A stretch of 54,031 bases of DNA from Chryseobacterium sp. CH21 (GTDB lineage: Bacteria > Bacteroidota > Bacteroidia > Flavobacteriales > Weeksellaceae), in the NCBI RefSeq assembly GCF_004119445.1, contig NZ_QICI01000049.1, positions 1 to 54,031 on the forward strand. The letters are read 5' to 3'. Under the pieces are notes generated by a model that was not told the DNA's origin, ran no database searches, and saw only the letters and a program-made list of their open reading frames with translations. The position numbers and the translations under genes are program-made. How positions within the stretch are numbered: the first letter of the stretch is position 1; each line of letters starts with the position of its first letter. Of this stretch, positions 1-10,990 are shown piece after piece.

Positions 1-237
1 GATTACAGCTCTTACAATTGTTCAATTTATTAATAAAAACTATTTAAACAAAAAAATCAACAATCTAAAATCAAGCATATTTTAAAATGCACAACGGGTT
101 ATTATTTATTTATATATAATTTGTAATATTATGTTAAATATATATGTAAACTTTTGTAAATATTGAGTATTCAAAAAAATTTAAAACTTTGCACAGGATT
201 TATTTATATATAAAAGTAGAGTAAAAAACTGATAAAA

Positions 238-682
238 ATGAAAACAAAAAAACTATTGGAGTTATTAAATCTATAGCGCTTGTTGCCCATGATGAAAGAA
301 AAAATGATCTGATCAGATGGATCACTTGTCATAAAGATAAACTTATTCATCATAGGCTGATAGCAACAGAAACAACAGGAAAACTGATTGAACAGCAAAT
401 TCAAATCAAAACGAGAAAAGTAATGAGTGGGCCATTAGGAGGTGATCAACAACTTGGAGCTATGATTTCACAAGGAAAAATAGATATTATCATTTTTTTT
501 GGGATCCCATGCAGCCGCAGCCGCATGATAGTGATATAAAAGCTTTGTTACGGTTAGGGGTTGTATGGAATATTCCTATGGCCTGTGATATGGCTACTGC
601 AGACTTTCTTATTACCTCCCCTTTTATGAATAAGATATATGTAGCAGAGCACTATTGCTATAAAAAATATCTTAAAAGATAA
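238..682 (+). pseudogene. mgsA: methylglyoxal synthase, two frameshifts
   Basis: Methylglyoxal synthase converts dihydroxyacetone phosphate to methylglyoxal and phosphate in the cytoplasm, bypassing lower glycolysis. Reading across frames recovers the family: IALVAHDERKNDLIRW near the N terminus, the [14 protein letters not shown] core, then [19 protein letters not shown] and [16 protein letters not shown]. The ATG at 238 begins MKTKK, but one A is missing from the A run at 246-252, and one T from the T run at 493-500. Restoring both gives 149 codons ending at TAA 680-682, about the usual length. All recognisable catalytic segments are present, so the breaks look like homopolymer indels rather than decay. 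The alternative is a recent real pseudogene. Confidence 0.85.
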
Positions 683-779
683 ATCACTAAATACAATGGT
701 ATTTTTTGATCAATATAGAGGGTAGAAAGTAAAGTGTTTTATAAAAATATTAAATACATAATTTAAATAATTATTCATA

Positions 780-3559
780 ATGTTAAAATATAAACTTATA
801 AGATGTATTCTCTCCATGACTTTTGTTTTATGTTTTTTTCAAGTCAAAGCACAATTGAGTGAAATAAATACCATTAAAACAAAATATGTGAACTGGCTAA
901 CAGGAGAGAATGTGAACTACAGTAATGCCTCTGTAAATACAAGATATACTGCCTTTCGGGCAGCAGGAATACAAGCACTGGATTTGTCACAGTATAATTT
1001 TGTAAATCCAGGAAGTGCTTGGGATTTTTCCATTGATGCTGATAAAAATGAATTTTTCAATATAACTGAAAAATCATTAATTCGTCTTATTTTTTATATA
1101 AAATCAAAGGTTCAGTCTCGTCTCCCAACCCTTATTATAATACAGCTGCCTTAAAAAATGATATTTTGAAAATTTTCAAATATATTGAAGATAAAGGAGT
1201 TTCTTCCACCACAAATTTTGAGTACGAAATACTTTTTGATAATGAGGAAGTTGTTACCAGTCATCATGGCGTTGCTTTGAGATCTTCCGCCTATGCTACA
1301 TCTATATTGCTTATGAAGGATGAATTAGTGACGATAGGAAAATTTAACCATCATATGGGTGCCCTTAATGGAATTACAACTTTTTTATCGCCGGACTTTC
1401 CCTATTTTAACTTTACCTATCCCGGATATAACAGTGATGTAATCAGAGCGTCTATACAACAAAGATTTTGTTATGTACTTGCACAGGAAGATTCTGAACC
1501 TTCCAAGATTAATAATATGAATCATTTAAAAAGTTTTATAGATAATGCTTTACTTATTTCAAACGGATGGGCAGACGCTATAAAACCTGACTTTATTACA
1601 TTTCATCACAGGGGTGCCTATTCTAATTCTTATGGTATAGACGCCTTGCACCAGGCTTCAATTCTGAATATGATGCTGAAGAACTCTGCCTATGAGTTAA
1701 ATACTTTATCACAAAAAAACCTTAAAAAAGCTATTTTTACTTATAGAATGTTCAGTAAAGATTTTACTATGCCTCAGGGGCTTGCAGGACGATTCCCGTT
1801 TACAACAAGTTCATATAATACCTTAAGACCGGCATTAGCCTATTTATATCAGTCTGATCCTATAGGAAATGAAGATGCAGGAAAGGAATTTTTAAGACTT
1901 TGGAATATTTCTACCGAAGCCAATAACAGGCTCATGAGGGATAATACGGTAAGTATTAATATGATACATTCTTTAGGAGGAGTACAAAATGTTGCAGATG
2001 TGCTGAATACAGGGTTATCACCCTTAACAGAATTAACCTCAGGGTATTTCGGGTTTCCATATGCAGGGTTAAGTGTTTACAAATTTAATGGATGGCAGGC
2101 CAGTGTAAAGGGAACAAGCAAGATTGTCTGGCACTTTGAAAATAGTGCTTCAGAAAATAGGATGGGCGCATACAGTTCTGCAGGAGCCATGGAAATTCTG
2201 ACCCATGGGAATCCCTTTTTAACAAATGATGTAGCGTTATTATATAATGGCTGGGACTGGAGTCATATTCCGGGAACAACTGTTGCCAATGTCCCCTTTG
2301 ATATTATGGCAAATTATACTATGAGACAGATGAATGGCAGACATTTTTTAGCTCATGCTGATATTGATAAAACGAACGGTATCTTTGCAATGGATTATAA
2401 AGATTATAATTCGCAAACAGGAATGACAGCTCTTAAAAGTTATTTTTTCTTTGGAGATAAGATTTTATGTCTCGGGTCAGATATTAAAGATATAGGAGGT
2501 ATTTATCCGGTTCATACCACTCTGTTTCAAACACAGATTAGTAATGCTTCAAACACAGGTTTGATTAATGGTGCCGTTGTGTCGGGAAATAATTATACTT
2601 TCAATGCCAATGGAGGAGGGATTTGGGCTACTGATTCTAATGGAAATGGATACGTAGTTCCTAATACTGGTTATAACAATAATCCCATAACGATAAAAAG
2701 AAGCAATCAGACATCCCCTAACCAGTCAAATAACGGTAATTTAACAGGTGATTTTTCAAAAGCTTTTATTGATCATGGGATGTCTCCTTCTGCATCTGCT
2801 TACCAGTATGCCATTCAGTTGCAGGCAGGAGCTTCAACGGAAAATTTTTTAACCCATTTTAACAGCTTTTTTTCTGTGCTGCAACAAAATACACAGGCTC
2901 ATGTTGTGAAGTTTGTGCCCGAATCTACTTATAATTATGTAATTTGGGATGAAAATACAACTTTTAATTACGATATACTTGAGAAATCAAGTAAGCCTGC
3001 CGTTATTATTACTCAAAGGAGTAATAATAATTCAAAACTGAAAATTAGCCTTACTAACCCCAGTTTAGGGCTATTAAGTACCAATGAATCTTACACATGG
3101 AATCAGATTAGTAATACAGCTTCGCGGTTACACAGAATTCCTCAGAATGAAACGGTTGTTGTAAGATTAGCTGGTCTGTGGGAATTAGATATTCCCAATG
3201 CTAATGTAAGTTTGCAAATTGCAGGAGGATCTACCAATGTTTCATTTACTACCAAAAATGGATTTACCGAACAGGTTTTACTAAGACCATCACAAACTCT
3301 ATCTGTTTCACCAATAACAATACAATCTGGTTATGATGTTTATCCAAATCCAACAACTGGGATTGTATATGTAAGTAGAATTGATAAGAATACTGCGTCT
3401 GAGAAAATATTTGTTTATGATAGTAATGGTAAAAATATAGCAGAGAAGCTGAATGTTCAAATAAATGGCAGTAATGCTAAGATTGATCTTAAAAATTTAC
3501 CCTCTGGAATCTATTTTATTACTATTAATAATAAATCATTTAAAGTTTTAAAAAAATAA
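780..3559 (+). pseudogene. polysaccharide lyase family 8, T9SS-secreted, one frameshift
   Basis: A PL8-type lyase (hyaluronate, chondroitin AC or xanthan lyase family) that cleaves acidic polysaccharides by beta-elimination outside the cell. It begins with a signal peptide (about residues 1-24, ending VKAQ), followed by the alpha-helical N-terminal half with FHHRGAYSNSYG near residue 275-285, where PL8 enzymes carry the catalytic His and Tyr. The central beta domain begins around ENRMGAYSSAGAMEIL (near residue 457), and the last ~75 residues (YPNPTTG... GIYF) form a T9SS type A sorting domain. The frame breaks in a T6 run near 1090-1097; one added T gives 927 uninterrupted codons. The substrate cannot be told from sequence. 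It may be intact in reality. Confidence 0.85.
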
Positions 3560-3777
3560 TTAAAATTTTATAAATAGATACTATGACATATTTATACTAA
3601 AAGGTAAATTCTAAATTTTTTATTATGGATTTTTATTTTTTTTTTTGAATATTATTTTTGCATTAATCTCATTCATAACATTAATTAATGCGAAAATTAA
3701 GGTTTTTAATGATTTTTTTCTTTATTTTGTGAAATAATTTGATGTAGAGAATATTTAATAACCCAATCATTTTTATT

Positions 3778-6738
3778 ATGAAAAAAAGTTTATTATTGAC
3801 TACTATATTTCTTTTTGGATTATGTTTTAGTCAGGTTTTTAATAACCAGGAACTTCCTGGCAGGATTATCAATATTGATATTAGTACCTTACAAAGAAAT
3901 GTACAGAGGCTGCAGAAGAACACATCAAAGATTAGAAATCAAAGCTTAGTTGTTGAAATGCCTGATGGAAATAAGCAGCAATTCATTTTAAATGAAAACA
4001 ATGTTTCTGGTGAAAGGCTAAAAGAAATTACAACTTTTGATGGTGTCTCAAAGGATAATAAATATAAAATGAAATTATCTCTGTATGACAATTATATTAA
4101 TGCGATGATGAGCACTCAAGATGGCTATTATATCATTGAACCAAGCAATAAAGCTAAAAGTGAATACAGAATATCTCCTTCCTCTGAAAGGAACTCCAAT
4201 TTTGAATGTAAGGTAATTGAAAGTCTTGAAGAGAAAACCCCCGGAATTACTACTCAAAAATCCTTTGCAAATTTTCCGATAGGATCTCAGTTACGAAGTT
4301 ACAGAATGGCTGTAGCAACAACAGGAGAATTTACGCAGGCTTATGGAACTCAGGATCTTGCATTGGCTGAAGCTGTAAATATGGTTAATCTGATTACTCT
4401 TATTTATGAAAATGAACTTGCAGTGACATTTACATTGATCTCTCAGACTACTAATAAAAGCCTTATTTTTACGGATCCTGCTACAGATCCGTTTAACGGA
4501 TCTGTAGCGGCGACAGCTGGTGCAGCTCAGACTGGCTTTAACACTTTAAATAATAACGGGAGTTTGCTGTATAATGCTTATGATGTGGGACATATGTTTG
4601 GACTTCAGGCTTCAGGTGCATCAGGGACTGCGGGAGGTACGCCCTGCAACAATTCTTCAAAAGCATCCGGAGGTAGTTCATGGGCATATGATCCCAACCC
4701 TAATGCTAGTAAAGGCTGGATTGCGAACCTTATAGCCCATGAGATCGGACATCAGTTTGGAGCTAGTCATACATATAACGGTACTGGCGGAAGCACAGGT
4801 TCTCCTACATTCTGTACGGATAATTGGAGTGGATCAGGAGCTGTAGAGCCTGGAGGCGGAATAAGTATTATGGCATATCCAGGTAACTGCAGTATCCCAA
4901 ATCAGGTCAATACACCATCAATTTTAGGGTTTAGGCTTTTCCATGCGAAGAGTATTGATCAGATGCTGACAAAAATTAATAATATATCCACATGTAATTC
5001 AAGTATTAACACAACAAATATTCCACCTACAGCAAATGCAGGTTTAGACATTAGTATTCCAAAAAATACTCCTTTTAAATTAAAAGGTATTGCCAGTGAT
5101 CCTAATGATACAGATCTTATTTATAATTGGGATCAAATGGATATTGCAACAGCCAATGATAAAGGAGCTATGGGGTATAATCTTGCTGGTGTGGGGGGCT
5201 ACACGGCAGTGAATGGAACAACAACTCCTTTATTCCGTACAGAACCTCTTAAAACTCCTGAAAGATATTTTCCAAAAATGGAATACGTTATTAATAACGA
5301 TAATACTCCTCCCGATCTTGCTGCCGAAGCACTTTCTCAGGTCGCTAGAAATATCAGGATGAGATTTACAGTAAGAGATAACAATGCGCAGGCCGGAGGG
5401 GTAGATTCGGATGAAATGATTATTACTGTTACCAATGATGGCCCTTTGAAAGTAACCTACCCTGATATTTCAGGAATTAGTATCAGTGCTAATTCAAATA
5501 TGAATGTGACCTGGGATGTCAATAATACCAATAGCTTAAAAAATACTGTCAATATCCTTTTGTCTATTGACGGAGGATCTACATACCCTATTATACTTGC
5601 AGCAGATACTCCTAATAGCGGATCTAAAAGTGTGACAATGCCCAATGTTCCTGCAACAGCTAATGCCAGAATTAAAGTAGTCGCGGTACTCAATACTATG
5701 GCAGAGTTTTTTGATATTTCAAATAATAATTTCACAATCACTTCTACATGTGAAGCGTATCCTTCATATGCTTATCCCACGAACAGTGTAACAGCCATAG
5801 CAGGGTCATTACAGGCTAATTTGAATATGTCGGCTCCAATGGCTGCAAATCCGGAGGTTACTGGTTTTCAAAATACTTATGGCACAGGTCTTACAAGTAA
5901 TAACCTTATAGTATATGAAAACTCCAGTCAGCTAAATCCTTATTTTCAGGATGTGAGACAGGGAATGGTTACTAAATTCAAAGTGACAGAATCGGGTAAT
6001 TACGTATTTACAAAGACAAGTGGATATATGATCATGAGTATTGCGTCCGGAACTCCGTTCACAACGGCTAATTTTGTGACATCAAGCGGTTTCTTTAACG
6101 GGACGGGAATAAGTGTTTATTCTTCTACAAAATCAGTTTATTTATCTGCTGGTACAGATTATTACCTTTTATTGGCAAGTGCTTCTTCAGGAGCTACTCA
6201 TACCATTACAGTAAACGGACCGGGGAAAATGTTTACAGAATCTACACCTCCTGCGGGCTATAGCTATACTTTTGCTGCGATTGACAGTAATGATAAAATC
6301 GCTGCATTGAGCCCTAATGCTAATTTTACAACGTTGCCTTCAGGATCCTATACTGTACAAGGATTATCTTATACCAGTTCAGCCAATTTGAGCACCTTTA
6401 TTAATTCTTCAATTAGTGATATGATTGTTGCGGGTGTTTGTCTTAATATTGCTAAGAATAACAGAAGTCTTATTATAACCGGTTCACTTGCTGTTTCTGA
6501 AAATATAATGGAGGAAGAGATTAAAATATTCCCTAATCCGGTGGGGGATGAGCTCCATATTATTTCTAAAGATAAGGTTGCCGTATATAGTATTACAGAT
6601 TTTTCCGGTAGACTTATCAGAAAAGAGAATATGACCGGTACTAAGGTGAATGTTTCCGATTTGTCGCCGGGTAATTATGTCATTCAGTTCTATGACAATA
6701 CAAAGCTAATGTATCAAACAAAATTTATCAAGAAATGA
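3778..6738 (+). CDS. reprolysin-like zinc metalloprotease, T9SS-secreted
   Basis: A secreted metzincin-type protease of 986 residues. The signal peptide ends near FLFGLCFSQ; a pro-region follows to about residue 175. The catalytic domain carries HEIGHQFGASH (H321, E322, H325, H331), the HExxHxxGxxH zinc site, and the Met-turn SIMAYPG about 45 residues later. The middle contains PKD/Ig-like stretches (PTANAGLDISIPKNTPF), and the last ~75 residues (KIFPNPVGDELH... PGNYVIQFY) are a T9SS type A sorting domain. The reprolysin assignment rests on these motifs and on the arrangement known in flavobacteria. It stands alone with its own terminator, between two other T9SS exoenzymes. Confidence 0.88.
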   Translation: MKKSLLLTTIFLFGLCFSQVFNNQELPGRIINIDISTLQRNVQRLQKNTSKIRNQSLVVEMPDGNKQQFILNENNVSGERLKEITTFDGVSKDNKYKMKLSLYDNYINAMMSTQDGYYIIEPSNKAKSEYRISPSSERNSNFECKVIESLEEKTPGITTQKSFANFPIGSQLRSYRMAVATTGEFTQAYGTQDLALAEAVNMVNLITLIYENELAVTFTLISQTTNKSLIFTDPATDPFNGSVAATAGAAQTGFNTLNNNGSLLYNAYDVGHMFGLQASGASGTAGGTPCNNSSKASGGSSWAYDPNPNASKGWIANLIAHEIGHQFGASHTYNGTGGSTGSPTFCTDNWSGSGAVEPGGGISIMAYPGNCSIPNQVNTPSILGFRLFHAKSIDQMLTKINNISTCNSSINTTNIPPTANAGLDISIPKNTPFKLKGIASDPNDTDLIYNWDQMDIATANDKGAMGYNLAGVGGYTAVNGTTTPLFRTEPLKTPERYFPKMEYVINNDNTPPDLAAEALSQVARNIRMRFTVRDNNAQAGGVDSDEMIITVTNDGPLKVTYPDISGISISANSNMNVTWDVNNTNSLKNTVNILLSIDGGSTYPIILAADTPNSGSKSVTMPNVPATANARIKVVAVLNTMAEFFDISNNNFTITSTCEAYPSYAYPTNSVTAIAGSLQANLNMSAPMAANPEVTGFQNTYGTGLTSNNLIVYENSSQLNPYFQDVRQGMVTKFKVTESGNYVFTKTSGYMIMSIASGTPFTTANFVTSSGFFNGTGISVYSSTKSVYLSAGTDYYLLLASASSGATHTITVNGPGKMFTESTPPAGYSYTFAAIDSNDKIAALSPNANFTTLPSGSYTVQGLSYTSSANLSTFINSSISDMIVAGVCLNIAKNNRSLIITGSLAVSENIMEEEIKIFPNPVGDELHIISKDKVAVYSITDFSGRLIRKENMTGTKVNVSDLSPGNYVIQFYDNTKLMYQTKFIKK

Positions 6739-6838
6739 TGATCATTCAAAGTTTCGGCATTGTGAATAAAAACTAGATTAATTGTTATTATAAGAATTCT
6801 CAGTTTGAATTTTATAGAATATTATTGTTAAATAAATG

Positions 6839-6867
6839 CTGCCTCTATTTTTGGAGGCAGTTTTTTT
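6839..6867 (+). terminator. intrinsic terminator after the metalloprotease
   Basis: Seven-base-pair stem CTGCCTC/GAGGCAG (6839-6845 with 6854-6860) followed by seven T. It ends the transcript of the 3778-6738 gene. Confidence 0.85.
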
Positions 6868-7080
6868 AAGCGGAACAATTAGATAAATCTATTATTTTAA
6901 AGAAGCCATTAATGGCAAAAACGTTTCTTCCGTGTTTTCCCCATTCTATTTTTGCTTCAATTTTTATGCTTTGCCGAATTCTCATTTTTATAATTAGCCT
7001 ATAGCTGAAAAACATAACAATTATTAACTTTTTATGTTATAAAATCTATGAAATTTTCCAATTTATTATCCTTAAAAGGG

Positions 7081-7088
7081 TATTTTTG
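7081..7088 (+). promoter_or_regulatory. candidate -7 element TATTTTTG
   Basis: Matches the Bacteroidota -7 consensus TAnnTTTG and ends 21 bases before ATG 7110. No good -33 TTG was found. The spacing supports the ATG at 7110 rather than the upstream TTG at 7086, which overlaps this element. Confidence 0.5.
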
Positions 7089-7109
7089 TATAAGAATAAC
7101 AAACTATAT

Positions 7110-10100
7110 ATGAAAAAATTATTACTATTATTTTCCTTATTCTGGGGAATATATGGGTTTTCACAGCTCTTTCAAGTTCCAGTATATTCCGTTACGGCTT
7201 TACAAACGCCGCAGTCCGGATATGACGCCAATAAAGTGCTTGATGGAGATAACACTACAATATATCACTCAAAATGGGGACAAAACGGTATTCCGGATGA
7301 GATGAAGTTTTATTTTTCCTCCAATGTAACCAGTATTAAAAAACTGGTTTATACTCCCAGACAATCCGGAGGTACAAATGGAATATGGATGAATGTAAGT
7401 ATTTCTTATAGTACACAAGCTGCTCCCAATACCTTTGTTTCATTAAGCAGTAATTTAAGTTGGGCAAATAATAGTCAGGATAAAGAAGTTGTGTTCCCTA
7501 CCTCTATCCAGAATCCTTACATCATTAAAATTTCTGTACATGCAGGGGCTGGGAACTTTTCAAGCTGTGCAGAAATGAAATTCTATTCGGAAGCAGAACC
7601 TATTGTTTTTAACGGTACAGATTGTAGTATCAATACATCAGAACTTAGTGTAAACGGTGTTAATGATATAAAAGCAGCCATTATCCCTTCAGGAACAACA
7701 GCATCATCTTACCAACCAGGACAAAATATAGATAAGTCTTACGATAATGATGTAAGTACATTATATCATTCACAATATGGAACCACTGTTTTTCCTGTAG
7801 TATTAAATTACAGGCTGGATGGGGCTACTCCTATTGATTATCTGCAATATACACCAAGAGCCAGCGGGAGTAACGGCCGTTTTGGAAGTGTAAGCATCAG
7901 TTATAATACTACTGCGAACAGTGCATTTATTACATTGATGTCTTTTGACTTTCAGAATTCTTCTACTCCGGTAAATGTTTATTTTCCTAATCAGATTACT
8001 CCTTTAAATGTAAAAATTACAGTGAATAATGGCCAGGGTAATTATGCAAGCTGTGCCGAAATAGGTTTTTATACTATGGCATCTGCAGGACCCGCAAATC
8101 CGTATAACAATATTTTTGCAAATAATCTTTATTCTGCATTGCAGCCTTCTGTTACACAGTCTGATATAGACGGAATACCATCAGTCTTTTATAAAGGTTT
8201 AGCACAATGTTTATTTAACGGAACTTATATAAATAAATATCGTGCTCAGGATTATCAGGTTTATCCACCAATAGCTGTTACTACAAATAATTTGAAGGTA
8301 GGGACAGGGTATAACAGTTTTGAAAACCCTACAGGTATTGTATTTACGCAGGGAGATAAAGTTGCAATGTTTGTACAGAATATTCCTGCAGGAGCAAGGG
8401 TTTCTTTACAGGTGAAGGATTTTTCAACAGTTCTTGGAGGTACTACTTCTTATTATGACCTTCATAATGGGTTAAATGTATTTGAGTTAACCAACAGTGG
8501 TTTAGGTTACATCAGTTATTATAATACAAATACTGCACTGCCGAATATTCAGGTTAATATTGTTTCCGGTAAAGTGAATGGCCTTTATCATTATCAGACA
8601 TCTACACAAAACGACTGGCAGGAAAATCTCACGAATTCAGCTTATAATATGATTGATGTTGTAGGGCAGCATTCTCATTTGGTGTATAAAAAAAGTATGC
8701 TTAAAAATTACGCTCCTTTTAATCCTGCTGAGCTTATTTCAAAATACGACCTTATTATAAAGAATGAATGGCTGGTGATGGGGCTTTATAAGTACAATTT
8801 GGTTCCGAAGAACCGAATGTTCAGTTATAGCAATAATGGTGGAGGATGGTATGCCGGTGGATTAGGTATTAATATGGACTCTGATTGGGGAGAAGAATTT
8901 ATGACCGATGTCAATAAGCTTTCTTTATGGGGGCTTGCCCATGAATTTGGTCATGTCAATCAGATAAGACCTGATATTAAATGGATTGGAACTACAGAGG
9001 TGACCAATAATATGCACAGTGCCTGGGTAGATTACCATATGAATCCGCAGAATGATGGGATGTCCCGACTGGAAAGAGAATCTGTGGAACCGGCAGCAGG
9101 AATGAGCAGCATAGCTGGGGGAAGGATAAATGGGGCAATTTTGAATACTACCATAAATCAGGAAGCTTTGCAGGGAAATACAAATACAGATGTTTTTAAA
9201 GTATTGGTTCCTTTCTGGCAGCTTGAATTATATTATCAATTAGCTGGTGCCTCAAGAAATGCACCTACACTTTCTTTTAATTATCCGGCAAATTATACAG
9301 GAATAGATTATGCACATTGGTTTGGAATAGTTGCAAACACTGCAAGAAGTTATAATGCTTCAGGCGTTTCAAATGGTGAGCTCCTTTTAAATTTCGTGAA
9401 AAATACCTGTGCAGCCGTTCAGGAGGATTTAACGGGATTTTTTACAAAAACAGGATTTTTAAAACCTATTGATAGAGCCATTGATGACTATGGAGTTGGG
9501 CAGCTTACAATTACTCAGGCTCAGATAGATGCTACTATTGCTTATGTACAGGCTCAGAACTATCAGGCACCCGTTTCGCCGGTTATGCATTATATTTCAT
9601 CACGAAGTATTAATGCTTTCCGTAATCATCTTCAGCTGAGCGGCCAGACAGGACTGGGTGTTACTCTCAATAATAATTATCTTACTGTGCAGCATAGTGT
9701 TTGGCAAAATGCAGTTGCGTATGAAACCTTTAATACAAATAATGAATTAATCTATGTATCTGTTATGGGTACAGGAGATACCACTAATCAGACGACAAAA
9801 GTTTATTATCCTTCGAATGCTGCATCGGTATATGCAGTAGGTTATGACGGGCAGAAGATTTTAGTTTATCCTATTACTCCAACCCTTACTACAAACAAGG
9901 TTGAAAAAAAGAATTCAGAATTGATAGTATATCCTAATCCTATTGAACGGAATGATTTGATTCATATTAAATTAGAAAATGGATCAGGAAATTATCAAGC
10001 ACAGATTTCTGGTATGGATGGAAAGAGTATTTACAGCCTTAATGGAAATATTGAAACTATTGAAAAAGGTATCAATGCAAATCTTCCTACATATCCTTCA

Positions 10101-10172
10101 GGCCAGTATTTACTTTCTTTGAAGGATGCAAAAGGGAATGTCTTTAAATCCGTAAAGATTATTAAAAAATAG
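7110..10172 (+). CDS. M60 family metallopeptidase, T9SS-secreted
   Basis: An M60/enhancin-type zinc metallopeptidase; known relatives attack mucin-like glycoproteins. From ATG 7110 the protein has 1020 residues with signal peptide MKKLLLLFSLFWGIYGFSQ. Two N-terminal discoidin-like (F5/8 type C) modules follow, each with a YDANKVLDGD- or IDKSYDND-type motif and an SCAEMKFY or SCAEIGFY ending, typical carbohydrate-binding attachments. The peptidase domain carries LAHEFGHVNQ (H611, E612, H615) and a candidate third ligand E630, fitting HExxH(8-28)E. The C terminus (VYPNPIERND... YPSGQYLLSL) is a T9SS sorting domain. An upstream TTG at 7086 would only add eight residues before the signal peptide. 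Confidence 0.9.
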   Translation: MKKLLLLFSLFWGIYGFSQLFQVPVYSVTALQTPQSGYDANKVLDGDNTTIYHSKWGQNGIPDEMKFYFSSNVTSIKKLVYTPRQSGGTNGIWMNVSISYSTQAAPNTFVSLSSNLSWANNSQDKEVVFPTSIQNPYIIKISVHAGAGNFSSCAEMKFYSEAEPIVFNGTDCSINTSELSVNGVNDIKAAIIPSGTTASSYQPGQNIDKSYDNDVSTLYHSQYGTTVFPVVLNYRLDGATPIDYLQYTPRASGSNGRFGSVSISYNTTANSAFITLMSFDFQNSSTPVNVYFPNQITPLNVKITVNNGQGNYASCAEIGFYTMASAGPANPYNNIFANNLYSALQPSVTQSDIDGIPSVFYKGLAQCLFNGTYINKYRAQDYQVYPPIAVTTNNLKVGTGYNSFENPTGIVFTQGDKVAMFVQNIPAGARVSLQVKDFSTVLGGTTSYYDLHNGLNVFELTNSGLGYISYYNTNTALPNIQVNIVSGKVNGLYHYQTSTQNDWQENLTNSAYNMIDVVGQHSHLVYKKSMLKNYAPFNPAELISKYDLIIKNEWLVMGLYKYNLVPKNRMFSYSNNGGGWYAGGLGINMDSDWGEEFMTDVNKLSLWGLAHEFGHVNQIRPDIKWIGTTEVTNNMHSAWVDYHMNPQNDGMSRLERESVEPAAGMSSIAGGRINGAILNTTINQEALQGNTNTDVFKVLVPFWQLELYYQLAGASRNAPTLSFNYPANYTGIDYAHWFGIVANTARSYNASGVSNGELLLNFVKNTCAAVQEDLTGFFTKTGFLKPIDRAIDDYGVGQLTITQAQIDATIAYVQAQNYQAPVSPVMHYISSRSINAFRNHLQLSGQTGLGVTLNNNYLTVQHSVWQNAVAYETFNTNNELIYVSVMGTGDTTNQTTKVYYPSNAASVYAVGYDGQKILVYPITPTLTTNKVEKKNSELIVYPNPIERNDLIHIKLENGSGNYQAQISGMDGKSIYSLNGNIETIEKGINANLPTYPSGQYLLSLKDAKGNVFKSVKIIKK

Positions 10173-10215
10173 ATCTTAATGCATTTATATATATTATAAT
10201 TTCAACAACAAACTT

Positions 10216-10250
10216 AAAAAAGACTGTTCTAGAAGAACAGTCTTTTTTTA
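10216..10250 (+). terminator. intrinsic terminator after the M60 peptidase
   Basis: Perfect stem AAAGACTGTTCT/AGAACAGTCTTT (to 10230 and from 10234) with a 3-base loop and a T run to about 10249. Confidence 0.9.
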
Positions 10251-10257
10251 ATAATTG

Positions 10258-10344
10258 TCCCATCCTGAAATAAGTTGACAACCCATCAACTTATATTATG
10301 AAAGATCAAGAATTAAAAAAGGAAAAACGTACTCTAATAATCTA
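10258..10344 (+). mobile_element. possible insertion-sequence end remnant
   Basis: The stretch TCCCATCCTGAAATAAGTTG resembles, from memory, terminal repeats of IS3-type elements, and is followed by a short ORF from ATG 10298 encoding MKDQELKKEKRT before a stop, like the start of a transposase orfA. No second end or transposase body is present. Treat as a tentative solo end. Confidence 0.25.
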
Positions 10345-10391
10345 ATGCGCATTGTTTTTTTGTATTGGATTTTTTGTAAAGTTATAGAAAA

Positions 10392-10417
10392 CGGCCGGAA
10401 AAATTCCGGCCGCTTTT
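10392..10417. terminator. bidirectional terminator between convergent genes
   Basis: Nine-pair stem CGGCCGGAA/TTCCGGCCG (10392-10400 with 10404-10412) with a 3-base loop and CTTTT after it. It precedes the 3' end of the minus-strand gene at 10439. GC-rich for this genome. Confidence 0.7.
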
Positions 10418-10438
10418 ATATGTTATACTAAATCAAAC

Positions 10439-10972
10439 TTATCTCCAGTATGTCCACATGCTTCCATTGAAAACCGCAAACATTTTAGAGTCCGTATCAT
10501 ATACCATCATTCCTGGAGAAGGATTAATGATATTATAATGAGGGCTTGCAACCTTAGGCAAAATCATAGCTTTATTATTATCTTCCAATATTAAAATGGC
10601 AGAAGAGGAAGATTGGGAGCTTCCTATGCTTGTTTTTGCTGTTGGGATATCAGTTAAAGGGTCTTGTAAAATACGTCCGTCTATAGTCGTTACCGGATCA
10701 ATAGTCGTTCCCAAACTATTCTGAGAAAAATCCTGCCAGCCCACCGCATATTTTATTTTGATTCTATTATCTATAAGATCAAAACAAATTGTACCATTTG
10801 GGGTATTTGTCATCGTTGTGGCAGAAGTTACCCACGGCAATAATAAGCCTCTGTTTTGTGCTCCAAACTCTAATGAAACAGAGCTGTTACTCACTGCTGT
10901 TTTACCAATTGCGACCTGTGAATTAAAGACATTAAAAAAGGTCACGGTTAATAGTGCTAATATTTTTTTCAT
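10439..10972 (-). CDS. secreted protein with repeated GxxxYDTD...W module
   Basis: A 177-residue protein of unknown function with signal peptide MKKILALLTVTFFNVFNSQ. It contains two copies of a small module: NGTICFDLIDNRIKIKYAVG-W near residues 59-80, and GMMVYDTDSKMFAVFNGSMW at the C terminus. The same module ends the upstream neighbour at 10991-13237, from which it is separated by only 18 bases, so the two are probably one operon with this gene second. Similar C-terminal modules are common in Chryseobacterium surface proteins (established only from general familiarity). No enzyme motif is visible; a structural or surface role is inference. Confidence 0.6.
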   Translation of the reverse strand: MKKILALLTVTFFNVFNSQVAIGKTAVSNSSVSLEFGAQNRGLLLPWVTSATTMTNTPNGTICFDLIDNRIKIKYAVGWQDFSQNSLGTTIDPVTTIDGRILQDPLTDIPTAKTSIGSSQSSSSAILILEDNNKAMILPKVASPHYNIINPSPGMMVYDTDSKMFAVFNGSMWTYWR

Positions 10973-10990
10973 ATTTTTAAATTTATCAGG

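Noticed and set aside
1..237. Possible regulatory element or gene end at the left edge
   Set aside because: Only AT-rich sequence with no ORF, hairpin or consensus element I can defend.
6866..6985. 39-codon minus-strand ORF (MRIRQSIKIEAKIEWGKHG...)
   Set aside because: Its end falls in the terminator stem region and nothing supports expression or a family.
7086..7109. Upstream TTG start for the M60 peptidase
   Set aside because: It overlaps the best -7 element and adds eight residues before an ideal signal peptide.
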